Source of the DNA: Faecalibacterium sp. UBA1762
GTDB lineage: Bacteria > Bacillota > Clostridia > Oscillospirales > Ruminococcaceae
NCBI GenBank assembly: GCA_002314755.1
Contig: DCHC01000068.1
Location: 1 to 47,944, forward strand
DNA: 47,944 bases
Direction of reading: 5' to 3'
Shown: one piece after another, positions 17,941 through 26,353 of the stretch
Position numbering within the stretch: the first letter of the stretch is position 1
Layout: each line of letters begins with the position of its first letter
The notes under the pieces: generated by a model
What the model saw: only the letters and a program-made list of their open reading frames with translations
What the model was told of the DNA's origin: nothing
The model's database searches: none
Translations under genes and position numbers: made by a program

Positions 17941-20580
17941 TTAGTCCTTTGTCAACGGTGCGTAATTTGCCATCATCTTCTTGGTTGCCGCCGCAAATTC
18001 TACCTCTACCAGCATATCGCCTGCCACCGGCGTAACCGAAACCACTGTACCGGTACCGAATATTTTATGATGAACGGTATCCCCAACCTCAAACTTTTTT
18101 TCACCGGCTGCCTTGACCGGTTCTTTTTTGGGCGTGACTCCGCCAAAGCTGACGGACGGGTCAAACCCATCGGAACGGCGGTTAGCACGCTCGTAGGCAC
18201 TGCGGATAGAAAACTCTCCACTCTCGGTCGGTCTTTCTGTCTTTTCCGGTTTGTTCACACTGTTTTGCATTGTACTGTTTCCGGCTGCCATCCGCAGCCC
18301 ACCTCCATGATAGGGAGAGGAGTAGCCATCCCCGCCCGTTTTATTATTGTTAGTATATTCCGGTTTACCCTGATACATTCCTCTTTTGGGTCCGTTGCCG
18401 CACCCAAAAGCTCTGTCTGTACCGTAGTCGTCTTCATCTCCCCAGCGGTTGCGCAGGGAGTGCATCTCCTGCGCGGTCTCGCTGTACTCCTCATTCAGAC
18501 ATTCCGGCGCAATCTCCTCTAAAAAGCGGGAGGGCCGGTTGCGTCTGGTCTGTCCGTACATCATGCGGCTTTCGGTACTGCAGAGCTGCAACTCTTTTTG
18601 GGCACGGGTGATGCCCACATAACATAAGCGGCGCTCTTCCTCCATATCCTCAGCGGAAAAAGAACTCATCTGCCCGGGGAAGACCCCTTCCTCCATACCC
18701 ACAATGTAGATATAAGGATACTCCAGGCCCTTCGCCGCGTGAAGCGTCATCATAACCACAAGGTCCGCGTTCTCATCGTAGCTATCCAGATCGGTAATCA
18801 GCGAAACCTCTTCCAGATACCCCTCCAAAGAGGCATCTTCGCCCCGCTCCAAAGCATACTTTTTGACAGCCGTTATCAGCTGCCCGATATTTTCCAGCCG
18901 GGCTTCGCCTTCTTCACCCTCAGCCTTCAGCATGGCGCGGTAGCCGGTCAGCTCCAGCACCTGTTCGGGCAGCTCCTCCAATGGAATCTGCCGACGGACC
19001 TCCTGCAGCTTCTGGTATAGCTGCCAAAAATTCAGCAGAGATTTCGACGCCCGGGAAAGCACCGGATACTGCTGTACCCGGCTGATGATCTGCAGCCAAC
19101 TACAGCCCTCATCCGCGGCAAGCATGGCGACGGTTTCCAAAGTTGCCCCGCCGATTTTTCTGCCCGGCTCATTGATAATGCGCTCCAGCCGCAAATCGTC
19201 CATGGGATTGGACAGAATATGCAGATAGGCAAGCATATCCTTGATCTCTTTACGATCATAGAATTTGTGTCCCCCGATCACCTTGTACGGCAAACCGGCA
19301 CGGACAAAATAGTTTTCCACCGGGGCAGACAACGCATTCATACGGTACAGAATGGCGTGATCCCGTAGCCGTGCGCCTGCCGCCACATGCTCGGCAATGC
19401 TTGCCGCCACATGCTTCGCCTCATCTTGTTCATTTTCCGCAACAAAATGCAGCACCGGCGTGCCTTTTTCGCTGTCCGTCCACAAGGTCTTGCCCTTGCG
19501 CCCCCGGTTGTGTTCAATCACACTGTTGGCCGCGTTCAGGATATTTGCGGTAGAGCGGTAATTCTGCTCTAACCGGATTACCTTTGCCTCACCAAACTGA
19601 TGCTCAAAATTCAGAATATTCTCGATGGTCGCCCCACGGAAACGGTAGATACTCTGGTCATCATCGCCTACCACGCAGATATTGCGGTGTCCCGCGCCCA
19701 GCAGCTCCACCAAACGGAACTGAGCATGGCTGGTATCCTGATATTCATCCACCAAAATGTACTGAAATTTACGTCGGTACTGCTCCAGGATATCCGGGAA
19801 CTGTTCAAACAGACGGACTGTCTGGTAAATCAGGTCGTCAAAATCCATCCCACCGGTTTTTTTCAGCAGCTCCTCGTACACGGTATACAGCTTGACCAGT
19901 AACCGGGCCTTTGCGTCCCCGCCGCACAGCTTTGCCGCCTCGGAGGGAGAGATCATCTGATCCTTATAGTGACTGATGCTATTGATTGCCTGTTTTAACG
20001 GCATAAACTTATCGTCGACCGACAGCTCCTTGTATATCTTTTTCATGATGCGCTGAACATCGTCGCTGTCGTAGATCGTAAAACCGGAGGGGTAACCCAA
20101 CGCCTCGCCGCTGCGCCGCAGAATACGCACACAGGCAGAATGAAAGGTAGAAGCGAACACATCCTGACCGGTCTGCCCCAGCATGGCAGACAGACGGCTT
20201 TTCAGCTCCCCCGCCGCCTTGTTGGTAAAGGTGATGGCAAGGATGTGGTAAGGGGCAATGCCGCCCACCCGCAATAAGCCTTCCATACGGGCATCTGGCT
20301 GGTTATCCGGCTGATCGATCAACCGCCGTAGCTGCGCAATATCCTGCGCGGTAGGGGACCCGAACACCTCATCACTGTACCGGGCATCCCCAAATCGGAT
20401 CAGATTAGCAATACGGTTGACCAACACGGTCGTCTTGCCGCTGCCGGCACCGGCTAAAAGCAGCAACGGTCCGTTCCCGTAAAAAACCGCTTCCTGCTGC
20501 CGATCGTTTAACCGGGTAAAACAGTTGTCGATATATTGCCTGCGCAACGCAACAAAGCTTTGTTTGATCTGATCGTCCAT
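17941..20580 (-). CDS. pcrA: ATP-dependent DNA helicase PcrA/UvrD
   Basis: About 879 residues, longer than the usual 720-760. Superfamily-1 motifs are all present: LLAGAGSGKTTVLVNRI (Walker A), AITFTNKAA, FHSACVRILRR, VDEYQDTSHAQ (Walker B), VVGDDDQSIYRFRGA, RLEQNYRST, MTLHAAKGLEYPYIYIVG and EERRLCYVGITRAQ. A low-complexity linker rich in Gly, Asn and Ser (about residues 700-810) accounts for the extra length. The C-terminus, from VGDTVHHKIFGTGTVV, is the small Tudor-like domain of PcrA that contacts RNA polymerase. The helicase works in repair and in clearing replication conflicts. ATG 20580 with AAAGG ten bases upstream is preferred over the open frame from 20607. Confidence 0.94.
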   Translation of the reverse strand: MDDQIKQSFVALRRQYIDNCFTRLNDRQQEAVFYGNGPLLLLAGAGSGKTTVLVNRIANLIRFGDARYSDEVFGSPTAQDIAQLRRLIDQPDNQPDARMEGLLRVGGIAPYHILAITFTNKAAGELKSRLSAMLGQTGQDVFASTFHSACVRILRRSGEALGYPSGFTIYDSDDVQRIMKKIYKELSVDDKFMPLKQAINSISHYKDQMISPSEAAKLCGGDAKARLLVKLYTVYEELLKKTGGMDFDDLIYQTVRLFEQFPDILEQYRRKFQYILVDEYQDTSHAQFRLVELLGAGHRNICVVGDDDQSIYRFRGATIENILNFEHQFGEAKVIRLEQNYRSTANILNAANSVIEHNRGRKGKTLWTDSEKGTPVLHFVAENEQDEAKHVAASIAEHVAAGARLRDHAILYRMNALSAPVENYFVRAGLPYKVIGGHKFYDRKEIKDMLAYLHILSNPMDDLRLERIINEPGRKIGGATLETVAMLAADEGCSWLQIISRVQQYPVLSRASKSLLNFWQLYQKLQEVRRQIPLEELPEQVLELTGYRAMLKAEGEEGEARLENIGQLITAVKKYALERGEDASLEGYLEEVSLITDLDSYDENADLVVMMTLHAAKGLEYPYIYIVGMEEGVFPGQMSSFSAEDMEEERRLCYVGITRAQKELQLCSTESRMMYGQTRRNRPSRFLEEIAPECLNEEYSETAQEMHSLRNRWGDEDDYGTDRAFGCGNGPKRGMYQGKPEYTNNNKTGGDGYSSPYHGGGLRMAAGNSTMQNSVNKPEKTERPTESGEFSIRSAYERANRRSDGFDPSVSFGGVTPKKEPVKAAGEKKFEVGDTVHHKIFGTGTVVSVTPVAGDMLVEVEFAAATKKMMANYAPLTKD

Positions 20581-20644
20581 CCTCAATCTGCCTTTCCGAA
20601 ATTGCATCCGGGTAATATCCGAAACATCTCACGGTATTTTAAAC

Positions 20645-20763
20645 AAAAAAGAAGCCGACAGCAAAACATGCACGAAAAAAGCCAGCCTAACGGCTGTCGT
20701 GATTGATTTTGCTTCCGCTTTTTTCTACAGGCATCATCAGCCGGTCGCTACAGATCCGCCTGT
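20645..20763 (-). promoter_or_regulatory. Structured leader of pcrA with two mutually exclusive terminator-like hairpins
   Basis: On the minus strand a first hairpin pairs ACAGGC with GCCTGT (20727-20763). Next, CAGCC-gtta-GGCTG (20683-20696) is followed by GCTTTTTT. The bases CGACAGC (20693-20699), which overlap that stem, can instead pair with GCTGTCG (20656-20662), which is followed by GCTTCTTTTTT. Using one stem disrupts the other. This may be an attenuator or just tandem terminators behind the upstream minus-strand gene. No known riboswitch class fits well. Confidence 0.4.
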
Positions 20764-20849
20764 CGCCTTTTTAATATTATTCTACCACATCTTGGTAACG
20801 AAAAAAAGCGTTTTTCTTGCTTTTTTTGTATTCTTTTTTAGTTTTTTCT

Positions 20850-20881
20850 AAAAACCCCTGCCGCATAATGCAGGCAGGGGT
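20850..20881 (-). terminator. Rho-independent terminator after the AgcS symporter gene
   Basis: CCCCTGCC (20855-20862) and GGCAGGGG (20873-20880) form an eight-base stem around a ten-base loop, followed on the minus strand by TTTTT. It lies about 75 bases after the symporter stop codon. The bases between hold a smaller imperfect palindrome, ATTCCGCTTCGCGAAAAT (20899-20916), of the kind seen in short dispersed repeats of gut clostridia. Confidence 0.85.
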
Positions 20882-20954
20882 AGAGTTTAATGATATTGTT
20901 TCCATTCCGCTTCGCGAAAATGAAATTGTCGTATTTGTGACGAACGGGAGAGAA

Positions 20955-22373
20955 TTATTTGACCGCAGGTGTCTCGGCAGCCTGTTCTTCCGGATTGTCA
21001 CTGAAATGCGCCTTCATCAGCTTAACGACAGTGCCGCTCAACAGAAGCAGAGCAATCAGGTTAGGGATAGCCATAAGGCCATTAAAGGTATCGGCAATAT
21101 CCCACAAAAGGCCCAGATCTACTGTAGCGCCCAAAATAGAAACCATGGCATATACCACCAGGAAGGGCTTGATTACTTTATCGGAATGGCACAGATACTC
21201 TACACAACGGGAACCGTATAAACCCCAGCCGATAATGGTCGAAAAAGCAAAGCAGCACAGTGCGATTGCCGTAAAGATGGAGACCCAGCTGCCGTATGTA
21301 GAGGTAAAGCCGGAGATCGTCAGCTCCGCACCGGCGGCTGCACCGAAATTGATCGAAATACCGCTGCACAGGATAACCATTGCGGTCAGGGTACAGATAA
21401 CAATGGTATCTGCAAAAACCTCAAAAATACCAAACAGACCCTGCTTGACCGGTTTGCCGGTGTCCGCACAAGCATGGGCAATACTACCGGTACCAAGACC
21501 GGCTTCGTTAGAAAAAATACCGCGGGAGATACCTTTTTTCATACTTAAGAACATACTGCCCACCATACCGCCGGTTATCGCCTTGGGTGCAAACGCGCCC
21601 TCAAAGATAGCGGCAAAAGCAGCCGGCACATTGCGGAAATTAACACCCACAACACCCAGTGACAATACCACATACAACACCGCCATAAAGGGCACCAGCT
21701 TTTCGGTAACGCTGCCGATCCGCTTGATACCGCCCAGCAAAACCAACCCCACCAAAATGGCGATCACAACTCCCAAAACCAACCGCAAGACTGCAAAGTC
21801 TTCCATGCCGGTGTAGGCATTGACCGCAGAAATAATGGCGGTGGTGATGGTATTCACCTGGGTGGCATTACCGGTGCCAAACACAGCAAATACACCGAAC
21901 AGACTATACAGCACTGCCAGCCAGCCCCACTTTTTGCCCAGGCCATTCTTCATATAGTACATGGGACCACCGATCAGATCGCCTTTTGGGTTGCGTTCCC
22001 GATAAAACACCGCCAAGGTGACCTCGGCAAATTTGGTGCACATTCCCAACAGTGCAGAACACCACATCCAAAACACAGCGCCCGGTCCGCCGATGGCAAT
22101 TGCACCTGCCACACCGGCAATGTTACCGGTACCGACGGTAGCCGCCAAAGCGGTACACACCGCCTGGAACGGGGACAATGCGCCATCGGAAATGCCTTTT
22201 TTCTGAAACATACGTCCCACAGTGGTTTTCATGGAATAGCCGAATTTACGCAACTGGATAAAACCGGTACGGATGCTCAACAACAAGCCTACACCGATAA
22301 TACAGATCATCGCCGGAACGCCCCAGATAAAATTATTGACGGCACCGTTGACCGCCTTGATGGTCTCCAACAT
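20955..22373 (-). CDS. Sodium:alanine/glycine symporter (AgcS family)
   Basis: About 472 residues with ten or more membrane helices. Family marks are NNFIWGVPAMICIIGVGLLLSIRTGFIQ at the N-terminus, ALAATVGTGNIAGVAGAI near 75-92, GGPMYYMKNGLG near 135-146, MFLSMKKGISRGIFSNEAGLGTGSIAHA near 270-297 and an abundance of glycine in the helices. These carriers take up alanine or glycine with sodium. ATG 22373 has AAGGAGAG in front and gives the normal length. The open frame to 22490 would add 39 residues lying over the promoter. The promoter is at 22462-22490 and the terminator at 20850-20881, so the gene is a single transcription unit. Confidence 0.93.
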   Translation of the reverse strand: MLETIKAVNGAVNNFIWGVPAMICIIGVGLLLSIRTGFIQLRKFGYSMKTTVGRMFQKKGISDGALSPFQAVCTALAATVGTGNIAGVAGAIAIGGPGAVFWMWCSALLGMCTKFAEVTLAVFYRERNPKGDLIGGPMYYMKNGLGKKWGWLAVLYSLFGVFAVFGTGNATQVNTITTAIISAVNAYTGMEDFAVLRLVLGVVIAILVGLVLLGGIKRIGSVTEKLVPFMAVLYVVLSLGVVGVNFRNVPAAFAAIFEGAFAPKAITGGMVGSMFLSMKKGISRGIFSNEAGLGTGSIAHACADTGKPVKQGLFGIFEVFADTIVICTLTAMVILCSGISINFGAAAGAELTISGFTSTYGSWVSIFTAIALCCFAFSTIIGWGLYGSRCVEYLCHSDKVIKPFLVVYAMVSILGATVDLGLLWDIADTFNGLMAIPNLIALLLLSGTVVKLMKAHFSDNPEEQAAETPAVK

Positions 22374-22461
22374 AGGGGATCTCTCCTTACTTTTTTCTAT
22401 TGCGGAATCTTTGTATTGTATCGTTTTTCCCCTGCAAAGCGCCCGCTTTTCAACAGATATC

Positions 22462-22490
22462 ATTATATAACAAAGAATAGCGTATTGCAA
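22462..22490 (-). promoter_or_regulatory. Promoter of the AgcS symporter gene
   Basis: On the minus strand TTGCAA (22485-22490) and TATAAT (22462-22467) are 17 bases apart. The transcript would start near 22455, about 80 bases before the ATG at 22373. The divergent stretch from 22491 to 22600 holds nothing else I can name. Confidence 0.8.
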
Positions 22491-22601
22491 ACAAAAAATG
22501 AAAAAACGGCTGAAAAAAGTTGAAACCGTAAATATTCAGACCCAACCGCAACCATATTCGCTTTTCGGGTAGATTTCTCCGTATTTTACAGTTCTTATCG
22601 C

Positions 22602-22630
22602 TTGCAAACATTGGGGCAGTAGGTTAAAAT
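22602..22630 (+). promoter_or_regulatory. Promoter of the endonuclease/phosphatase-family and dus genes
   Basis: TTGCAA (22602-22607) and TAAAAT (22625-22630) are 17 bases apart, about 55 bases before the ATG at 22687. It is divergent from the symporter promoter about 110 bases away. Confidence 0.7.
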
Positions 22631-22686
22631 AAGAAGAGGCTTAACCCCACCAACAACCGCTTTGTGCGTAAAGGAGACTATCTGCT

Positions 22687-23478
22687 ATGGAACTGAAGAT
22701 CATGACAAGCAATGTTTGGGCAGATGTATTCGGCAACCCGGTAGAGGGCCGGGATGACAACCTTGTCACCGTCTACCTGCGCTGGAGGCCTGATATTCTG
22801 TGTTTACAGGAGATGCATCCCCATTGGCATGAGAGCGCCGTACCTGCTCAGCTTGTACAGAAAGGTTATGCTGCCGCCGAGCCGATCCTCGCCCCCGGTG
22901 CGCTGAACTATACCCCGCTTTACTACCGTACAGAACTTTTCCGTCCGGTAAAAGCCGGTTTCCATCTGTATACCGGCCCCAACGACTACGATTCCAAATC
23001 CGTCACCTGGGTTCTCTTGCAGGAAAAAGCTACCGGCACCCTGATAGGAACCATGGCAACCCATCTTTACCACGAAAGCAACGAGTACGGCAATGCCGCA
23101 CGGGTACAAAACTGCACAGAGCTGTTGGAAATTGCCAAACAACTGCAAAAGGATGGCGCTGTCGCCGTTTTCTGCGGTGGAGATATGAACTGCAATAACG
23201 CCTCTCAGCCCCTGACCTTATTACGTCAAAGCGGCATGACCTGTGCTGCCCTGCTGGCCCCCAAGCTGGATACGGATATCTGCAGCTGGCACGATAGCCC
23301 GGTAATGGATGAACAGGGCGTTTTTCACGCCACCGCCTCCACCCTTCCCAATGATCAGTCCCTGGACCATATCCTTGCTTTGGGCAGCACCGTGTGTACC
23401 CGCTACCATGTGGTAACGGATCAGGAGGCCCTGGACGCAACTGACCACTGCCCGGTTTTTACAGTTTTTCAAGTCTAA
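22687..23478 (+). CDS. Endonuclease/exonuclease/phosphatase (EEP) family protein
   Basis: 263 residues in the DNase I-like fold. The metal and catalytic motifs are in order: KIMTSNVWAD near residue 4 (Asn), ILCLQEMH near 37-44 (Glu), THLYHES near 124-130 (His), GGDMNC near 163-168 (Asp and Asn), SLDHIL near 239-244 (Asp) and ATDHCPVF near 264 (His). There is no signal peptide, so it acts in the cytoplasm. The substrate could be nucleic acid, a phosphoinositide-like ester or a sugar phosphate, and nothing here decides between them. The start is ATG at 22687 behind AAAGGAGACTATCTGCT. dusB follows 58 bases downstream. Confidence 0.85.
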   Translation: MELKIMTSNVWADVFGNPVEGRDDNLVTVYLRWRPDILCLQEMHPHWHESAVPAQLVQKGYAAAEPILAPGALNYTPLYYRTELFRPVKAGFHLYTGPNDYDSKSVTWVLLQEKATGTLIGTMATHLYHESNEYGNAARVQNCTELLEIAKQLQKDGAVAVFCGGDMNCNNASQPLTLLRQSGMTCAALLAPKLDTDICSWHDSPVMDEQGVFHATASTLPNDQSLDHILALGSTVCTRYHVVTDQEALDATDHCPVFTVFQV

Positions 23479-23536
23479 ACATTGCAATGCCTTTGGTTCA
23501 CCCGTATTCTGACTGCCAAAACAGGAGATTTCTGTC

Positions 23537-24562
23537 TTGAATAATTTTTCTTTTGCCGGCCGCGATTTGTGCGGCGCCGCCCTTGCCCCCATGGCAGGTT
23601 TAAGTGACCTTACCCTGCGCACCCTTGCAGCCGAATACGGCGCTGTTTTCACTGTCAGTGAGATGGTCAGCGCCAAAGCCATTGTGATGGGGGATAAAAA
23701 GACCCGTGCCCTTTGCACCCCTACCCCCGGCCAGGCGCTGTACGGTATACAGCTGTTCGGCAATGAACCGGAGGTCGTTGCCGAGGCCGCCCGGATGCTG
23801 AAGGAGGAATTCGCGCCGGATTTTTTGGATATCAATATGGGATGTCCTGCCCCGAAAATTGTGGGAAACGGCTGCGGCAGCAGCCTGATGAAAAACCCTG
23901 CGCTTTGCGGTCGGATGGTGGAGGGCGCAGTTGCCGCCGGACTACCGGTCAGCGTAAAAATGCGTACCGGCTTTGACGAAAACCACATGACCGCCGTAGA
24001 GGTTGCCCGCTGCTGTGAAAGCGCCGGTGCCTCACTGTTGACCGTGCACGGCAGAACAAGGGCACAGCAGTATACGCCGCCTATCCACCCGGAAGAAATT
24101 GCCCGGGTGGTACAGGCTGTCAAGCTGCCTGTTCTAGGCAACGGCGACATTTTGACTGCCGAGGATGCATTGCAGCTAAAAAGCCAAACCGGCTGCGCCG
24201 GAGTAATGGTCGGAAGGGGAGCACTGGGTAATCTCTGGCTCTTCCGCCAGATCCGCGCTGTCCTTGCAGGTGAACCTGTCCCCCCCCCACCGACACTTGC
24301 CCAGCGGATGGAGCTGCTTTGCCGTCAGGCAAAGGGAATGTGTGAGGAAAAAGGAGAGGAAACTGCCATAAAGCAGGCCCGAACCCAGGCGATCTATTAT
24401 CTGAAAGGGCTACGCGGCGCAGCAAGCTTCCGTTCCCGTGCAACCGGTCTTACCGTGTACCGGGATGTGGTGGAGCTGCGTGACGCCGTACTGGCTGCCA
24501 ATGCAGAAGAAACCCGCCCTGTCGAAGAGGAAGTATTCCGCAAACCCATTCTGAAGGGATAA
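23537..24562 (+). CDS. dusB: tRNA-dihydrouridine synthase (DusB type)
   Basis: 341 residues. It reduces specific uridines of tRNA to dihydrouridine using FMN and NADPH. The barrel begins ALAPMAGLSDLTLRTLAAEYG. The signature DINMGCPAPKIVGNGCGSSLMKNP carries the catalytic cysteine in GNGCG at about residue 113. VSVKMRTGFD, LLTVHGRTRAQQY, LGNGDI and VMVGRGALGNLW follow as FMN- and tRNA-contact blocks. The start is TTG at 23537 with AGGAGA eight bases upstream. The adjacent EEP gene probably shares its promoter. There are no oddities apart from a run of prolines (PVPPPP) in the C-terminal helical part. Confidence 0.93.
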   Translation: MNNFSFAGRDLCGAALAPMAGLSDLTLRTLAAEYGAVFTVSEMVSAKAIVMGDKKTRALCTPTPGQALYGIQLFGNEPEVVAEAARMLKEEFAPDFLDINMGCPAPKIVGNGCGSSLMKNPALCGRMVEGAVAAGLPVSVKMRTGFDENHMTAVEVARCCESAGASLLTVHGRTRAQQYTPPIHPEEIARVVQAVKLPVLGNGDILTAEDALQLKSQTGCAGVMVGRGALGNLWLFRQIRAVLAGEPVPPPPTLAQRMELLCRQAKGMCEEKGEETAIKQARTQAIYYLKGLRGAASFRSRATGLTVYRDVVELRDAVLAANAEETRPVEEEVFRKPILKG

Positions 24563-24672
24563 GCCTCCCCCGCGGTCACAGGGTACATTCCCGGTACTCC
24601 GGGTTTTTACATCTGTGTCAACTGCGCCAATGTAACCGATCGGGAAAACTTTATCTTTTTTCAAAAAAATGA

Positions 24673-24701
24673 TTGACAAAAGTCTCTATATCTGCTAAAA
24701 T
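24673..24701 (+). promoter_or_regulatory. Promoter of the serine tRNA pair
   Basis: A perfect TTGACA (24673-24678) and TAAAAT (24696-24701) are 17 bases apart. The predicted start site is about 12-15 bases before the first tRNA, as expected for a stable-RNA promoter. Confidence 0.85.
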
Positions 24702-24721
24702 AAACAAGCCGTCAAAGACAC

Positions 24722-24808
24722 GGAGAGGTGTCCGAGTGGCTTAAGGAGCCAGTCTTGAAAACTGGTGACTCGCAAGAGCCGTGGGTTCGAATCCCACCCT
24801 CTCCGCCA
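24722..24808 (+). tRNA. tRNA-Ser (anticodon TGA)
   Basis: The acceptor stem GGAGAGG pairs with CCTCTCC, followed by G and an encoded CCA (24806-24808). The anticodon arm is CCAGT-CTTGAAA-ACTGG, giving anticodon TGA (reads UCA and related serine codons). A long variable arm and the T-arm GTGGGTTCGAATCCCAC are present, as required for a class II serine tRNA. Confidence 0.97.
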
Positions 24809-24855
24809 TTTCCTCTCTCCTTTAAAAATTGAAAATGTGTAATTGACTTTGCTCT

Positions 24856-24946
24856 GGAGAAGTACTCAAGAGGTCGAAGAGGCGCCCCTGCTAAGGGCGT
24901 AGGGTCAGAAATGGCCGCGAGGGTTCAAATCCCTCCTTCTCCGCCA
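24856..24946 (+). tRNA. tRNA-Ser (anticodon GCT)
   Basis: The acceptor stem GGAGAAG pairs with CTTCTCC, followed by G and an encoded CCA. The anticodon arm is CGCCC-CTGCTAA-GGGCG, giving anticodon GCT (reads AGC and AGU). The variable arm is long and the T-arm is GAGGGTTCAAATCCCTC. It lies 47 bases after the other serine tRNA and is probably cut from the same transcript. Confidence 0.97.
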
Positions 24947-24948
24947 GG

Positions 24949-24978
24949 AAAGCCCTGTTCGCAAGAACAGGGCTTTTT
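24949..24978 (+). terminator. Rho-independent terminator of the tRNA unit
   Basis: AAAGCCCTGTTC and GAACAGGGCTTT form a 12-base perfect stem around a GCAA tetraloop, followed by T residues. It begins 3 bases after the CCA of the second tRNA. Confidence 0.95.
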
Positions 24979-25050
24979 CATTTGTCTTTTCTTCCGCAAG
25001 CCCTGTAAAACAGTCTCCTTTGCTTTTTGCTGTCGTCCACATTTTCCGGC

Positions 25051-25079
25051 TTGTAATAACCTTTTACCTGTGATATAGT
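25051..25079 (+). promoter_or_regulatory. Promoter of the GH43/GH32-like gene
   Basis: TTGTAA (25051-25056) and TATAGT (25074-25079) are 17 bases apart, about 40 bases before the ATG at 25121. Confidence 0.65.
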
Positions 25080-25120
25080 TTAACTGTCGGCAAAGGCAGT
25101 ACAGGAAAGGAAAAAAGAAA

Positions 25121-26281
25121 ATGTTAGGATTGTTAGACGATTTCTACCGCGATTATTTTGCGCTGCGCACCCGCATTACCGCGTTTCGCGTGAAAGGTGA
25201 CTTTGAAACCATCAAAACCGTCTCCGTTGTGGATGAACTGATGCGTCGGGCCGAGGCGGTCCACTCCGGCGCGGCTGTCCACGGTCGATTCAATTTTGTC
25301 ATCGGTCACACCGTGGAAAACTATATGGAACGTGCCGAAAGATACACCGCTGCACTGGAGCGCGGGGAATATCCGCTGAGAGGCATGTTTGCAGAACCCG
25401 GCACCGCCATGAGCGACCATTGTTTTGTGGAAAAAGACGGTATCATGCATCTGTTCTATAACCGTGATTACATCGGCGCAGAATGGGACACCATGCCCAC
25501 CGATACCATCGGTCACGCCATCACAGAGGATCTGGTGCATTGGAAAATTGAACGCCCTGTCATAACCACTTTGCCGGGCACACAGGAGGAGCATCAGCTC
25601 TGGTCCCCCGGCATTGCCCAAAAAGGCGATACCTACTATATGTACTACACCGGCGTCAACATCAACGTGGCACAGGCGATCTGTGTCGCCACATCCAAGG
25701 ATTTGTACACCTGGGAACGGCGAAGCGACCTGAACCCGGTGGTCAAGCCCGGTCCCTGGGGCGAGTGGCATGCCGACCGATGGTCGGACTGCCGCGACCC
25801 CATGACCTTTGTGGACGATGACGGCACCGCATATATGTACTACTGTACTATGATGCACGGTCCTGACGGCAACATGACTCCCGCTGTGGGTATTGCCAAA
25901 AGCATCGATATGCTGACCTGGGAGGATCTGGGTGCCTACCATTTTGACATCTGCGATTTTGCACTGGAATCCCCCTTCCTGATCAAACACGGCGGTCAGT
26001 ACTATCTGTTCTATACGAACTGTAATCACGGCACTGCGTATGCTGTTTCGGATAACCCCGTCAGCGGCTGGCACGGCGGCGGTATGCTGATTGAAAAAGA
26101 AAATCCGGCAAACACGGCAAATGTCCCCTCCTGCGCAGAGGTTTTCCCCTTCAAAGGCAGATGGTACATCTCCTCGGCGGAGCGTCAGCCCGGCTGCGAG
26201 CAGTATATGGAGCTATATGAATTCTTCTGGAATGAAGACGGCACTGTCCGAGTTGGAAAACGTCTGGAAGAGATCTGCTGA
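25121..26281 (+). CDS. GH43/GH32-like five-bladed beta-propeller glycosidase
   Basis: 386 residues without a signal peptide, so probably a cytoplasmic enzyme. Blades begin at about residue 95. SDHCFVEKDGIMHLFYNRDY supplies the first conserved aspartate region, HQLWSPGIAQKGDTYYMYYTG the second blade, and SDCRDPMTFVDDDGTAYMYY the RDP motif that stabilises the transition state in this clan. ALESPFLIKHGGQYYLFYT follows, whose glutamate is the likely acid catalyst. The first 90 residues are a helical extension seen in some uncharacterised members. The substrate could be a fructoside, arabinoside or xyloside, and is not predictable here. The start is ATG behind AGGAAAGG. A terminator directly follows. 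Confidence 0.83.
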   Translation: MLGLLDDFYRDYFALRTRITAFRVKGDFETIKTVSVVDELMRRAEAVHSGAAVHGRFNFVIGHTVENYMERAERYTAALERGEYPLRGMFAEPGTAMSDHCFVEKDGIMHLFYNRDYIGAEWDTMPTDTIGHAITEDLVHWKIERPVITTLPGTQEEHQLWSPGIAQKGDTYYMYYTGVNINVAQAICVATSKDLYTWERRSDLNPVVKPGPWGEWHADRWSDCRDPMTFVDDDGTAYMYYCTMMHGPDGNMTPAVGIAKSIDMLTWEDLGAYHFDICDFALESPFLIKHGGQYYLFYTNCNHGTAYAVSDNPVSGWHGGGMLIEKENPANTANVPSCAEVFPFKGRWYISSAERQPGCEQYMELYEFFWNEDGTVRVGKRLEEIC

Positions 26282-26306
26282 GTTATTTCGTTTTAAGCCA
26301 TAAACC

Positions 26307-26351
26307 AAAACGGGAGAAGAGCTTTATTCTGTCAGGCTCTTCTCCCGTTTT
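26307..26351. terminator. Bidirectional terminator between convergent genes
   Basis: AAAACGGGAGAAGAGC and GCTCTTCTCCCGTTTT form a 16-base perfect stem around a 13-base loop. It has A-run and T-run flanks on both strands, so it can end the propeller gene (plus) and the chromate-transporter pair (minus). Confidence 0.95.
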
Positions 26352-26353
26352 CT

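Noticed and set aside
20720..20770. Resemblance of GGCTGATGATGCCTGTAG in the pcrA leader to the 3' part of a fluoride riboswitch
   Set aside because: The 5' pseudoknot partner (a CGCC after the first stem) is absent and the downstream gene is a helicase, so the match is probably chance.
23221..24150. 309-codon minus-strand open frame across the EEP and dus genes
   Set aside because: It crosses two well-supported plus-strand genes and shows no domain.
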